A stretch of DNA of 64,000 nucleotides from NCBI GenBank assembly GCA_964490875.1, contig CAZBEF010000004.1:75394-139393 (forward strand). The letters are read 5' to 3'. Under the pieces are notes generated by a model. That model did not search any database. It worked only from the letters and a program-made list of their open reading frames with translations, and was not told the DNA's origin. The translations under genes were made by a program, and so were the position numbers. Source of the DNA: CAYYYG01 sp964490875 (GTDB taxonomy: Bacteria; Patescibacteriota; Microgenomatia; UBA1406; GWC2-37-13). Positions 32,958 through 41,363 of the stretch are shown here, piece by piece (the stretch's first letter is position 1; every line of letters begins with the position of its first letter).

Positions 32958-35162
32958 ATGCCCCGCAAAAAGAAACTTTTTTCTATCCCGTTTATATCGT
33001 TTAAAATAAACAGTAAAACGGTCATAAATATTATTGGTTTTTTAGTGCTGTTATCTGGAATAATAAGTCTGCTTTCATTCTTCACTTTTTTCCAGATAAG
33101 TGAATTAGACGGCAAACTTCTTCAGGAAATAAATCATAATCTACTTACCTGGTTTGGTCCACTTTCTATTTTTGTCCCTTTCATTATTATTATGTTCTCC
33201 GGACATTTTTTTAACGGCAAAAAGTTAAAATTGATTCAATTTAATGTGAGTTTCGGCACGCTGATGCTTTTTATCGCCGTATTAGGCGCCTTTCAAGCAG
33301 GCAAACTGGGAAAGTTAATTTTCGATAATTTAACGCAGGATTTTTCTGTATTAGGAATGGCCATCATTTTATTGCTTACGTTCATAATTGGTTTGGTGTT
33401 GTTTCTGGACACTTCCATCGATGTATTTCTTATTCTGGCTGCTAAATCGGCCAAAGGCGCAGTTTATTTTCTGAAGAACCATGTGCTACGGACGATGTTT
33501 TCTGAAAAGAAGAAAGAAGGCCCGGTTATAAAGGGAGCAAAGGGAAAAGATCAGGCGTTTATTCAGGATGAAGTAGTTGATAAAACAAAAGGCGATGCCA
33601 AGAAAGTTCCAATACCGGCAATAGTTCAGCCGGCAGCAATTCAAATTCCTCCCAAAAAAGAATTGGTTACTAATGTACCGATGGATCTGAATATTAAGCC
33701 GACTTTGCAGACAACGTCTTCGACATGGGTGTATCCGCCGCTTAATCTGCTGCAGGATGTAAGCCAGAAGGAAGCATTGCGTGGAGATGTGAAGAAAAAT
33801 GCCGACACAATAGAAAAAACACTCGATAGTTTTGGAATACGAGCGCGTGTTTCAGAAGTCAATTTCGGCCCGGCTGTCACCCAATATGCACTTGAGATTA
33901 CGATGGGTACAAAATTAACTAAGATTACCTCATTGAGCAATGATCTTGCTCTCGCATTAGCAACACCTACAGGTACAGTCAGAATTGAAGCGCCTATTCC
34001 TGGGCGGTCTTTAGTAGGCATCGAAATGCCAAACCTTCGACCAGAAATTGTTACATTAAAACAGATGCTTTCTTCAAATATATTTACCTCAACTCCCGAT
34101 CCGCTGCTTGTTCCGATGGGTCTTGATGTGGCTGGTGCTCCGCAGGCTGCCAGCATAGGCAAAATGCCGCACGTACTTATTGCAGGTACAACCGGTTCCG
34201 GTAAATCGGTGCTTTTGAATGCGTGGATTACCACATTTTTATTCCGCACAAAACCAAGCGAACTGCAGATGATTCTTGTCGATCCGAAGCGGGTAGAATT
34301 GGCGGCATACAACGGCATTCCACACCTTTTAAGTGAAGTAATTGTTGAACCCGAGAAGATACTTTCAGCATTAAAATGGACGGTGAATGAAATGGAAACA
34401 CGATATAAAATTTTTGCGAAAGTCGGCGTAAGAAATCTGGATGGCTACAATAAACTTCCTGGTGCAGAAAAGAAGCCGTACATTTTATTTGTTATTGATG
34501 AACTTGCCGATCTTATGATGTTTGCCTCAAACGATGCGGAAGATTTAATCACCCGCATTGCACAGATGGCGCGCGCCACGGGTATTCATCTTATTCTTGC
34601 TACCCAGCGGCCTTCTGTCGATGTCATCACCGGTCTTATGAAAGCAAATATCCCTTCCCGCGTTGCCTTCAGCGTTTCGTCCATGATTGATTCGCGGGTT
34701 ATCATCGATTCACCGGGTGCAGAAAAATTATTAGGAAAAGGAGACATGCTGTATTTGCCGGCCGATCAGGCAAAACCACGCCGTATTCAGGGAGCATTTA
34801 TTACCGAAAAAGAAGTTCATGAAGTTGTAAATTTCCTGCGGTCTCAAGTTCCGGAGGTTCATTACACCGAAGAAGTTACCGAAATGCAGACTGTAGTAAC
34901 CGGGCGAGGCGGTACAACTGCCGGTAATGGTACCGGCGAGCAGGATGCATTCTTTAATCAGGCTGTTGAAATTATTTCACAATTTGATAAAGCGTCTGCG
35001 TCTTTGTTGCAGCGTCGTCTTAAGGTTGGGTATGCACGGGCGGCTCGTCTTCTGGATGAATTAGAAGCGGCCGGTTATGTTGGTCCCGCTGAAGGATCCA
35101 AGCCGCGTGAGGTTATTAAGCGCCCAACTTCTGAAGTGTCTGCCGAACCGATAACTGAGTAA
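32958..35162 (+). CDS. ftsK: FtsK/SpoIIIE-family DNA translocase
   Basis: Septal DNA pump that moves chromosome ends away from the division site. From the ATG at 32958 (MPRKKKLF) it has 734 residues; an ATG 30 bp upstream is open but lies before the promoter. There are four membrane helices (about 20-165) and a linker (about 175-250). The motor domain shows Walker A AGTTGSGKSVLLN (about 410) and Walker B ILFVIDELADLMM. A C-terminal winged helix, SASLLQRRLKVGYARAARLLDELE, would recognise KOPS-like DNA. Confidence 0.95.
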   Translation: MPRKKKLFSIPFISFKINSKTVINIIGFLVLLSGIISLLSFFTFFQISELDGKLLQEINHNLLTWFGPLSIFVPFIIIMFSGHFFNGKKLKLIQFNVSFGTLMLFIAVLGAFQAGKLGKLIFDNLTQDFSVLGMAIILLLTFIIGLVLFLDTSIDVFLILAAKSAKGAVYFLKNHVLRTMFSEKKKEGPVIKGAKGKDQAFIQDEVVDKTKGDAKKVPIPAIVQPAAIQIPPKKELVTNVPMDLNIKPTLQTTSSTWVYPPLNLLQDVSQKEALRGDVKKNADTIEKTLDSFGIRARVSEVNFGPAVTQYALEITMGTKLTKITSLSNDLALALATPTGTVRIEAPIPGRSLVGIEMPNLRPEIVTLKQMLSSNIFTSTPDPLLVPMGLDVAGAPQAASIGKMPHVLIAGTTGSGKSVLLNAWITTFLFRTKPSELQMILVDPKRVELAAYNGIPHLLSEVIVEPEKILSALKWTVNEMETRYKIFAKVGVRNLDGYNKLPGAEKKPYILFVIDELADLMMFASNDAEDLITRIAQMARATGIHLILATQRPSVDVITGLMKANIPSRVAFSVSSMIDSRVIIDSPGAEKLLGKGDMLYLPADQAKPRRIQGAFITEKEVHEVVNFLRSQVPEVHYTEEVTEMQTVVTGRGGTTAGNGTGEQDAFFNQAVEIISQFDKASASLLQRRLKVGYARAARLLDELEAAGYVGPAEGSKPREVIKRPTSEVSAEPITE

Positions 35163-35173
35163 TAAATATTTTG

Positions 35174-35191
35174 GCAGGGACCGTCGCTTGC
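35174..35191. repeat. Isolated F2-like left end
   Basis: GGCAGGGACCGTCGCTTG after the ftsK stop nearly matches the F2 copy d left end (GGCAGGGACCGTCGCTCG). No F2 core or right end follows, so it looks like a truncated copy. Confidence 0.45.
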
Positions 35192-35222
35192 TATTGTTTA
35201 AGTGATCACAAGAACAAATAAA

Positions 35223-35387
35223 CGTCATTGCGAGGAGCGAGTGTATTAAGCGACGTGTGCCTATAGTCCCGCGAAGCGGGAAATTTCATTACCAAAAATC
35301 CATAGGTTGTAAAGTAACGAGTGCTATAACCTTAGGCTTATATTAACGGGATTGCTTCGTCCTGTTGCGTCTGTCCTCGCAATGACG
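35223..35387. repeat. F3 element, copy A
   Basis: Ends CGTCATTGCGAGGA and TCCTCGCAATGACG. The left arm contains CTATAGTCCCGCGAAGCGGG and the right arm AACGGGATTGCTTCG. The centre is AGGTTGTAA...GCTATAACCT (35304-35332). Compared with copy B (39353-39498) the arms are reversed but the centre is not. It lies between the convergent ftsK and mltG genes. Confidence 0.75.
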
Positions 35388-35395
35388 AATTTAAC

Positions 35396-36352
35396 TTACA
35401 AATACTTCTCAATATTTGCATTATGCTCCTCGAGGGTTTTGGCGAAGTGAAGCTTGCCGTCTTTATCGGAAACATAATACCAGTATGGTGTAGATTCATC
35501 GGCATTGGCTACAGCAGATAACGAATCAAACCCCGGGCTGCAAATAGGTCCCGGTGGCAGTCCTTTATTTTTATATGTATTGTATGGTGAATCTATTTTT
35601 AAATCATCAAAGCTTAGATCTTTTTTCCACCAGCGTTTTTCAGCAGTCTGATATCCTACAATATATTGAACTGTTGCGTCGATATCTAGCGTCCAGTCCT
35701 CGCGGTATCGTTTCAACAAAATATTAGCTACTTCCTGTTTATCTTCTTTTGTTCTGCCTTCACGCTCTACAAGCGAGGCCAGTGTTACTACTTCTTTTTC
35801 TGACAAATTCCTTTTTTTGGCGCTTTCAGCGATTTCAGCATATTTTTTATCGAATGTATCTCTCAAAATCTTGATGATCTTTTCGCTGTCGGATCCGTTT
35901 GGAACTGAATAGGTATCAGGAAATAAGTATCCCTCTTCTGCCTCATTATTAAATTCAACTTCAGAGACAGAAAATTTTTGAGAAAGAATTTCGGCAATTT
36001 CTTCTTTTCGAAGTCCTTCAATTATGGTTACCCAGGTATCAACAGTTCCATGGGTGAGTGATTTGGCAATTGTCTCGGCGTCCATAGATGGGGCTAATTG
36101 AAATTCGCCGGCCTGAATACTTTTTTCTATACCAAGCCGTTTTACAATCAGATAAAAAACCACTTTATTGCGGATTAAGCCTTCTTTAGATAAATTATTC
36201 GTTATTGAATTAAGGCTTTCTCCCTTTTCGACTTTAAACATTTTAGGCGTGTTATCTGTTTTATCGACAGGAAGAGTGCCTTCACGATATATGAGGTAAA
36301 TTACTGTCGCTACTATTACTATGAAAATAAATAGAAACTGCAATTTTTTCAT
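35396..36352 (-). CDS. mltG: MltG, endolytic murein transglycosylase (YceG)
   Basis: Membrane-anchored enzyme that cuts nascent glycan strands and sets their length. It has 318 residues with one N-terminal membrane helix (about 4-21) and a LysM-like segment, FKVEKGESLNSITNNLSKEG. The catalytic domain holds the conserved glutamate in EVVTLASLVEREGRT (about 198). The terminal motifs GLPPGPICSPGFDSLSAVANA and YWYYVSDKDGKLHFAKTLEEHN are typical of the family. It starts 3 bp after the AMP phosphorylase stop. Confidence 0.95.
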   Translation of the reverse strand: MKKLQFLFIFIVIVATVIYLIYREGTLPVDKTDNTPKMFKVEKGESLNSITNNLSKEGLIRNKVVFYLIVKRLGIEKSIQAGEFQLAPSMDAETIAKSLTHGTVDTWVTIIEGLRKEEIAEILSQKFSVSEVEFNNEAEEGYLFPDTYSVPNGSDSEKIIKILRDTFDKKYAEIAESAKKRNLSEKEVVTLASLVEREGRTKEDKQEVANILLKRYREDWTLDIDATVQYIVGYQTAEKRWWKKDLSFDDLKIDSPYNTYKNKGLPPGPICSPGFDSLSAVANADESTPYWYYVSDKDGKLHFAKTLEEHNANIEKYL

Positions 36353-36355
36353 GGT

Positions 36356-37618
36356 TTATTCTATTTCGTAAATAGGGAAATTCTGTAATGTTACTTTGGC
36401 TTCTTCGATAAGATGATCATCACAGGTATAAAACTCCATAATCGGTTCGTTTGCTTCTACTTTTTCATCGAGCTTTTTCAATAAATATATGCCGGCATAT
36501 TTGTCTTTGGGCGCGCCGAGAAGCTTTGCGATAGAATTAAGATTGTAATTGTTGATGTTTTTAATTTTACCCGAAGCATCCGAAAAAATTTCTGTTTTGG
36601 TTGCCTTTGTTTTGAAGTTATCGGAATTTAAATTTCCATCGCCGTTTTGAGCTTTTACGATTTCAAGAAATTTTTTAAGGGCCAGGCCTTCCGATAATAT
36701 TCTTCGCGCTTCGTCTTCGCCATTCTTCTTAATGCCTGCATCTTCAAAGCAGATATCTAATAATTTTCCTGCAAGCCGTAATGCTTTCGCTTCGAGGTTG
36801 AGAGGTCTATCAATTTTCTGCTCCAAAACATACAACACATCCCGTGCTTCAAGGTATGGGCCGATGCCGCGGCCTGCCGGTTCGAGCATTTCATTTACAT
36901 CGACAATCACTTTAATGCCGAATTTGTCGCAGATTTTTCTGAATTTATTGGCTACTTTTTCTGCATCGGAGAAGTGAACGATCTTCATTGTCTTTCCCAC
37001 AGGAATATCAAGAATCAGATGATTTGTAGAGACAGCAATCTTTTTCGCCATTATGGAAACGATAACTTTATCAAACGATTCAAATGAAAGCGGTTCTTCA
37101 ACCCTAATAATCACATCATCTGCTGGAGCTACACCCAAATGTCCGTTCCATACAATACATCCATTTGTAGTATTAACAATATGTTCTACTTTGCTGGGGG
37201 TGAAGTTTACATCGGCAATTGTCTCCATAACATCGGCTGTTCCTGCCGGAGTTGTAATAGCGCGCGATGAAGTCTTCGGAATTTTAAAACCAGCTGCAGC
37301 AATTATCGGTACAAGGATCATGGTAGTTCGTGTTCCCGAAACTCCGCCGGTTGAATGTTTGTCGGCTACAATGCCGCCGAATTTAAGCTGTGTGCCGGTT
37401 TCAACCATTGCTTTGGTGAAATGGTACAGTTCTTCTTCGGAAAAGCCTTCTTTAAATGATGCGGCGACGAAGTATGTTGTCAGAATATCGCTTAGTTTAT
37501 GGTGTCCGATTTCATCCATTAAGTTATAGATTTCTTTGTATGTTAGTTTTTTACCGACAAGTTTTTTTTGAATTGCTTTGACGGCTTGTAAGTGTGAGTT
37601 ATCTGGATCTGTTGACAT
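36356..37618 (-). CDS. AMP phosphorylase-type nucleoside/nucleotide phosphorylase
   Basis: Glycosyltransferase family 3 phosphorylase, 420 residues. The phosphate-binding stretch is DKHSTGGVSGTRTTMILVPI (about 84). It continues FKIPKTSSRAITTPAGTADV and GCIVWNGHLGVAPADDVIIR. The SGTRTT and APADDxIIRVE pattern matches archaeal AMP phosphorylase, which converts AMP and phosphate to adenine and ribose 1,5-bisphosphate, better than thymidine phosphorylase (GVGDTTS). Archaeal enzymes carry an N-terminal domain of about 85 residues that is missing here. No ribose-1,5-bisphosphate isomerase or RuBisCO lies in the window. Confidence 0.85.
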   Translation of the reverse strand: MSTDPDNSHLQAVKAIQKKLVGKKLTYKEIYNLMDEIGHHKLSDILTTYFVAASFKEGFSEEELYHFTKAMVETGTQLKFGGIVADKHSTGGVSGTRTTMILVPIIAAAGFKIPKTSSRAITTPAGTADVMETIADVNFTPSKVEHIVNTTNGCIVWNGHLGVAPADDVIIRVEEPLSFESFDKVIVSIMAKKIAVSTNHLILDIPVGKTMKIVHFSDAEKVANKFRKICDKFGIKVIVDVNEMLEPAGRGIGPYLEARDVLYVLEQKIDRPLNLEAKALRLAGKLLDICFEDAGIKKNGEDEARRILSEGLALKKFLEIVKAQNGDGNLNSDNFKTKATKTEIFSDASGKIKNINNYNLNSIAKLLGAPKDKYAGIYLLKKLDEKVEANEPIMEFYTCDDHLIEEAKVTLQNFPIYEIE

Positions 37619-37639
37619 AGGGTATATAAAATATAATAA

Positions 37640-39268
37640 TTACTCAATTCCTGTATACAGTTCGGTGATGCGTTTCTTGTATTCCTTAACCTTAAACATC
37701 ATCTGAGTGAGAAGGTACATTTCGCGTACGCTGAAAAGCCATGATAGCAATAAATATAGCAGAAAATAGAAGACGAATATAGTGATAATTAGCAAAAGCA
37801 CATTTATGGTGCGAGTAGTATCAAATATCAGCCCGTCTAGAAGATCTTTTAAACTATTTGCTGCATACGAAGCAAGAAAGGCCGCCGAGAGCATTTTTGC
37901 ACTTTCCACGAGCAGCAAAACCAGATTGAGGCCGTTTAGTTTTATGTATAACAGTCCAAGTAACAACAAAACACTTAAAATCATGGACACCGAAAAAGAA
38001 ACTCCCAAGGACCATACCGGCATTTTAAGCATCAAAATAAAGTACATACTCAAGACTGCGTTTGTAATTACTGAAAAAATGCTGATATAAAACGGCGTGC
38101 GGCTGTCGAATATGGCATAAAAACATCGAGTCAGAAGATAATAAATAGTATGGAAGGGAAGCGATATGGAGAAATAAGAAAGTGTTAGAGCTGTAAGATT
38201 TGTTCCCTGCCAGTCAAATTTCTCTGATCCGAAGAATAGTCGGACAATTGGTGTACGGGCAAACATGAAGAAGCTGGCGATTGGTATTGTAAGGAAAAAG
38301 AGATTTAATATAGAATCGATCACAATCTTCCTAAACTGTTCGGTATTTTTTTCCTGATACATTTCTGTTAAATAGGGCAGAGAAGCTTGTCCGAATGCTA
38401 CTCCGATTACAGAAACGGGAAGAAGCTGCAAGTGCTGTGCTAAATAAAATATTGTGTACGAGCCGGAACCGAGCAGGGTAGTTAAGGTTAAATCAACTGT
38501 GGCATCAATCTGCGCAACCAATACGGTAAAAATTCTAGGTACTGCAAGTTTAAAAAACTCCCAGAGCGCTTTGGACATTCGAATAACGAATCGGTAATGA
38601 AAGTCGCATTTTGCAATTATGGGAAGTTGAATAACAAGAAAAATCAATGACCCCAAAATCACTCCTATAACGGGCGCCAGGAGCCCCCATTTTGGTGCTA
38701 ACGTCGCCGTAGCTACGATTATTGCCAGATTATAAATAATTGGTGCAATGGCAGGCAGAACAAACATTTTTCTAGCTTGGCTTATTCCAGTAAGAAAATT
38801 TCCAAATACTAAAAACGGCAGCTGTCCTAAAAGTAATAGCTGCGAATAGTATGTGATCATGCTGATTTTATGATCATCAAATCCGGGTGTTATGAGAGGC
38901 ATTAATTGTCTTAAAAAAAGCGTGAGAACAATAATAAACCCAAACAGTACTGCAAGAATAATATTCATTACTGAAGAAATTGTCTGGCTCTGAAGATCTT
39001 TATTTTTGTCATATTTTATGAAAAAGGGAATGAAGGAAGTGGTTAATGCTCCGGTTATCAGAATTTCAAAAATTAAATCAGGCATGCGGAAAGCTGCGAA
39101 GTAAATATCAAGCTGTTCTTTGGTGAAATAGGCGGTGAGGGTGCGGTACCTTAGAAATCCGAAAATGCGCGATACCATCACCATTGCTGCAATAAGGAGT
39201 GTGGATGAAATTATGCTTGTTTGTTTGGCAAAAAGCAGTTGTTTGGTGCGGTCAATGAGTTTATCCAT
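37640..39268 (-). CDS. murJ: MurJ, lipid II flippase
   Basis: MATE-like polytopic membrane protein (542 residues, about 14 hydrophobic segments) that flips lipid II to the outer face. Typical stretches are MVSRIFGFLRYRTLTAYF near the N-terminus, AFRMPDLIFEILITGALTTSFIPFF (about 56), PVSVIGVAFGQASLPYL (about 287) and YFSISLPFHTIYYLLTRCFYA (about 372). It is the first gene of the murJ-AMP phosphorylase-mltG unit, divergent from the mraZ cluster. Confidence 0.95.
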   Translation of the reverse strand: MDKLIDRTKQLLFAKQTSIISSTLLIAAMVMVSRIFGFLRYRTLTAYFTKEQLDIYFAAFRMPDLIFEILITGALTTSFIPFFIKYDKNKDLQSQTISSVMNIILAVLFGFIIVLTLFLRQLMPLITPGFDDHKISMITYYSQLLLLGQLPFLVFGNFLTGISQARKMFVLPAIAPIIYNLAIIVATATLAPKWGLLAPVIGVILGSLIFLVIQLPIIAKCDFHYRFVIRMSKALWEFFKLAVPRIFTVLVAQIDATVDLTLTTLLGSGSYTIFYLAQHLQLLPVSVIGVAFGQASLPYLTEMYQEKNTEQFRKIVIDSILNLFFLTIPIASFFMFARTPIVRLFFGSEKFDWQGTNLTALTLSYFSISLPFHTIYYLLTRCFYAIFDSRTPFYISIFSVITNAVLSMYFILMLKMPVWSLGVSFSVSMILSVLLLLGLLYIKLNGLNLVLLLVESAKMLSAAFLASYAANSLKDLLDGLIFDTTRTINVLLLIITIFVFYFLLYLLLSWLFSVREMYLLTQMMFKVKEYKKRITELYTGIE

Positions 39269-39352
39269 TTAGATTAACAATTATAACTTATGATAAAACA
39301 TTTTTTCTAACGAAGTCTACATGTTTTTCTTCTTATACATTCATCAATATTA

Positions 39353-39498
39353 CGTCATTGCGAGCGTAGCGAAGCAATCCCGTTACCATTAAACAAAAGG
39401 TTGTAATGTCACGAGTGCTATAACCTCGGGTCTTAATTAGTAGGATTTCCCGCCTTGCGGGACTATAGGCTTCGTCAGGCACTCTCCTCGCAATGACG
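39353..39498. repeat. F3 element, copy B
   Basis: Ends CGTCATTGCGAG and CTCGCAATGACG. The left arm is GCGAAGCAATCCCGTTACC and the right arm GGATTTCCCGCCTTGCGGGA plus CTATAGG. The centre is at 39398-39426. It is the main content of the 356-bp gap between murJ and mraZ; the rest is AT-rich sequence leading into the mraZ promoter. Confidence 0.75.
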
Positions 39499-39587
39499 GT
39501 AAATAGATTTTCTTATCACAATCTTATCGATTTTGGAATTAATACATTCTGATATAGTTCTATTATAAAAATTATATTTGTACACCA

Positions 39588-39616
39588 TTGACTTCCCGGC
39601 TAGTATGGAGAATAAT
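39588..39616 (+). promoter_or_regulatory. mraZ (dcw cluster) promoter
   Basis: TTGACT (39588-39593), a 17-bp spacer, AATAAT (39611-39616). The mraZ ATG at 39625 is 8 bases after the -10 box, so the message would be leaderless. Confidence 0.62.
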
Positions 39617-39640
39617 GGTTACATATGGTGTTTTTTGGTG
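39606..39640 (+). promoter_or_regulatory. MraZ-box-like direct repeats
   Basis: TGG occurs at 39606, 39616, 39626 and 39636, exactly 10 bp apart (TGGAG, TGGTT, TGGTG, TGGTG). The repeats span the -10 box and the mraZ start. Known MraZ operators are TGGGN-type repeats with 10-bp spacing upstream of mraZ, so this fits autoregulation. Confidence 0.6.
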
Positions 39641-40020
39641 AATATTCAGTATCTTTCTCGGCGCCAGGAAGGATAGTGCTTCCCAAGAAACTTAGAGAAC
39701 TTTTAAAAGGAAATACATTCGTCCTCAGCAAAGGATTTGATACGTGTTTAGCAGGATACGATAAAGAAGATTGGGAGCTAAGGGCAAAGGAGCTATTGAA
39801 TGTATCACTTTTAGAACGAGAGAACCTTGATAAAAAACGATTTTTATTCTCATCAGCAGTGTATTTGGAGATAGACGAACAAGGAAGATTTGTTGTACCG
39901 AAGAATTTGCTTCAGTACGGCAACTTGAACACGAAAGTAACCATTGTTGGAGTCGGCGACCATTTCGAAATTTGGGAAAGCAGTAAATGGGAGGCTTATT
40001 CGCAACAAATAAAAGAATAA
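39625..40020 (+). CDS. mraZ: MraZ, dcw cluster transcriptional regulator
   Basis: SpoVT/AbrB-like DNA-binding protein that controls its own division and cell-wall cluster. It has 131 residues with two swapped-hairpin repeats: EYSVSFSAPGRIVLPKKLREL (about 6) and YLEIDEQGRFVVPKNLLQYG (about 80). First gene of a run extending to ftsZ. A faint GGAG lies 15 bases upstream of the ATG, too far to be a normal ribosome binding site. The 10-bp spaced TGG repeats cover its start. Confidence 0.93.
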   Translation: MVFFGEYSVSFSAPGRIVLPKKLRELLKGNTFVLSKGFDTCLAGYDKEDWELRAKELLNVSLLERENLDKKRFLFSSAVYLEIDEQGRFVVPKNLLQYGNLNTKVTIVGVGDHFEIWESSKWEAYSQQIKE

Positions 40021-40029
40021 GAGAAAAAT

Positions 40030-40116
40030 TGTCATCCCGACAAAGGTCGGCCTGCCTGCCGGTAGGCAGGGATCCCATCAGATTCAAGGGATGCCGAAAT
40101 AAATTCGGCATGACAA
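40030..40116. repeat. GTCATCC-type palindromic element
   Basis: TTGTCATCCCGA...CGGCATGACAA ends, with inner hairpins CCTGCCTGCCGGTAGGCAGG and ATGCCGAAATAAATTCGGCA. The 28 bases at 40088-40115 are the exact reverse complement of 55740-55767. Confidence 0.72.
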
Positions 40117-40126
40117 AAACATACAT

Positions 40127-40981
40127 ATGCATACACCAGTACTTTTAGAACAAGCGATCGAAGCTCTGAATATAAAGCCAAACGGATTATATATTGATGC
40201 AACAGCCGGAGAAGGCGGACATATTCAAAAGATTTTAGAAAAAGGCGGAAAAGTATTGGGAATTGACTGGGATGAGGATCAAGTCCGAAGTCTAAAGTCG
40301 AAAGTCCGAAGTGAACATGTGAATTTTGAAACAGGGAGTTTCGCAGATATAGAATCGTTAGCTAAAAAAAAAGAGTTTGTTCCAGTAGATGGAGTGTTGT
40401 TTGATTTTGGGTTGTCTATGAAGCAAATTAGAGAGTCCGGACGAGGATTTTCTTACAACAACCCAAACGAGCCGCTCGATATGAGAATTAGTCTCAAAAC
40501 AGAGGTGACGGCGAGTGAAATTATTAATAGTTATAGTACCCAAGAATTATATGAAACTTTTTCAAGATATGCTGAAGAATTCCATTCTTTATCAATTGCT
40601 CAGAGTATTGGCCGCGCCCGTGAGATAAAACCAATCGAGACGGTGGGCAGCCTGCTTGCTGCTATAGATTCAGCAATACAGAAATGTTCGATGAACCACC
40701 GCCACGGCCGCGACATTTACGCGACAGTATTTCAGGCATTACGAATAGCAGTAAACGATGAATTTACCCAGATTAAGAAAGGTTTGGAAGGAGCGAAGCA
40801 CATTTTAAAACCAGATGGAAGAATAGTTACGATCACGTTTCATTCTTTGGAAGATAGAATTGTGAAGCGGTATGTAGAGTCGCAGGAAGACATTATGTTT
40901 TTGAAGAAGCACGTTATAAAGGGCGATTTTAGTAAGTCATTTGAACGGTCGGCAAAGTTACGAATAATTGTAAAAAAATAA
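40127..40981 (+). CDS. rsmH: RsmH (MraW), 16S rRNA m4C1402 methyltransferase
   Basis: SAM-dependent methyltransferase acting on 16S rRNA in the decoding site. It has 284 residues with the SAM-binding LYIDATAGEGGHIQKIL (about 21), FDFGLSMKQIRESGRGFSY and PLDMRIS (about 90-120), and the C-terminal GRIVTITFHSLEDRIVKRYV. Residues 52-64 (QVRSLKSKVRSEH) are encoded by units of the intergenic GTCCGAAGTC repeat (40282-40313), so repeat DNA appears to have become coding. It is 106 bp after mraZ. Confidence 0.94.
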   Translation: MHTPVLLEQAIEALNIKPNGLYIDATAGEGGHIQKILEKGGKVLGIDWDEDQVRSLKSKVRSEHVNFETGSFADIESLAKKKEFVPVDGVLFDFGLSMKQIRESGRGFSYNNPNEPLDMRISLKTEVTASEIINSYSTQELYETFSRYAEEFHSLSIAQSIGRAREIKPIETVGSLLAAIDSAIQKCSMNHRHGRDIYATVFQALRIAVNDEFTQIKKGLEGAKHILKPDGRIVTITFHSLEDRIVKRYVESQEDIMFLKKHVIKGDFSKSFERSAKLRIIVKK

Positions 40982-40983
40982 TT

Positions 40984-41259
40984 ATGAAATTTGTAGTAAA
41001 ACATTTAATTTGGGTTTTGTTTTTTGGCTTAATGATTGCCAATGCTTACGTATTTATCTCAGGAGTACAGTTGAGCGATGATTTGAGTAGATATGATGTT
41101 GAGATAAGTAAGTTAAAGCAGGAGAATCTGGAGCTTGAGAAGAAGTTGTATAGTTATGAGTCGTTGAATCATGCTGCTTCGCTTGCTGCTGAGCTGAATT
41201 TTACGAATTCGGCTCCTCCAGTATATCTTGATGAACAAAAGTTCGCATTGAATCGATAA
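40984..41259 (+). CDS. ftsL: FtsL-like septum protein
   Basis: 91 residues: one membrane helix (about 7-27), then a coiled-coil-like stretch DVEISKLKQENLELEKKLYS. This is the FtsL/DivIC plan of a bitopic protein that links FtsQ and the FtsW-FtsI synthase at the septum. Sequence conservation in this family is weak, so the call rests on topology and on its place between rsmH and ftsI. It begins 2 bp after the rsmH stop. Confidence 0.78.
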   Translation: MKFVVKHLIWVLFFGLMIANAYVFISGVQLSDDLSRYDVEISKLKQENLELEKKLYSYESLNHAASLAAELNFTNSAPPVYLDEQKFALNR

Positions 41260-41270
41260 TCTTCTTTCTA

Positions 41271-41343
41271 TGTCATTCTGATCGATTAGCGAAGAATCCA
41301 GATTTTCTGGATCCTTCGGTCGTTTCTCTCCCTCAGGATGACA
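41271..41343. repeat. GTCATTCTGA-type palindromic element
   Basis: TGTCATTCTGA and TCAGGATGACA ends, with the inner hairpin ATCCAGATTTTCTGGAT, between ftsL and ftsI. A partial relative is at 44110-44164. Confidence 0.68.
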
Positions 41344-41363
41344 TTTAAGTTATACTAATACGT

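Noticed and set aside
33641..34318. 225-codon minus-strand frame inside ftsK
   Set aside because: It is fully antisense to the FtsK motor domain with its Walker A motif; the translation shows no family features.
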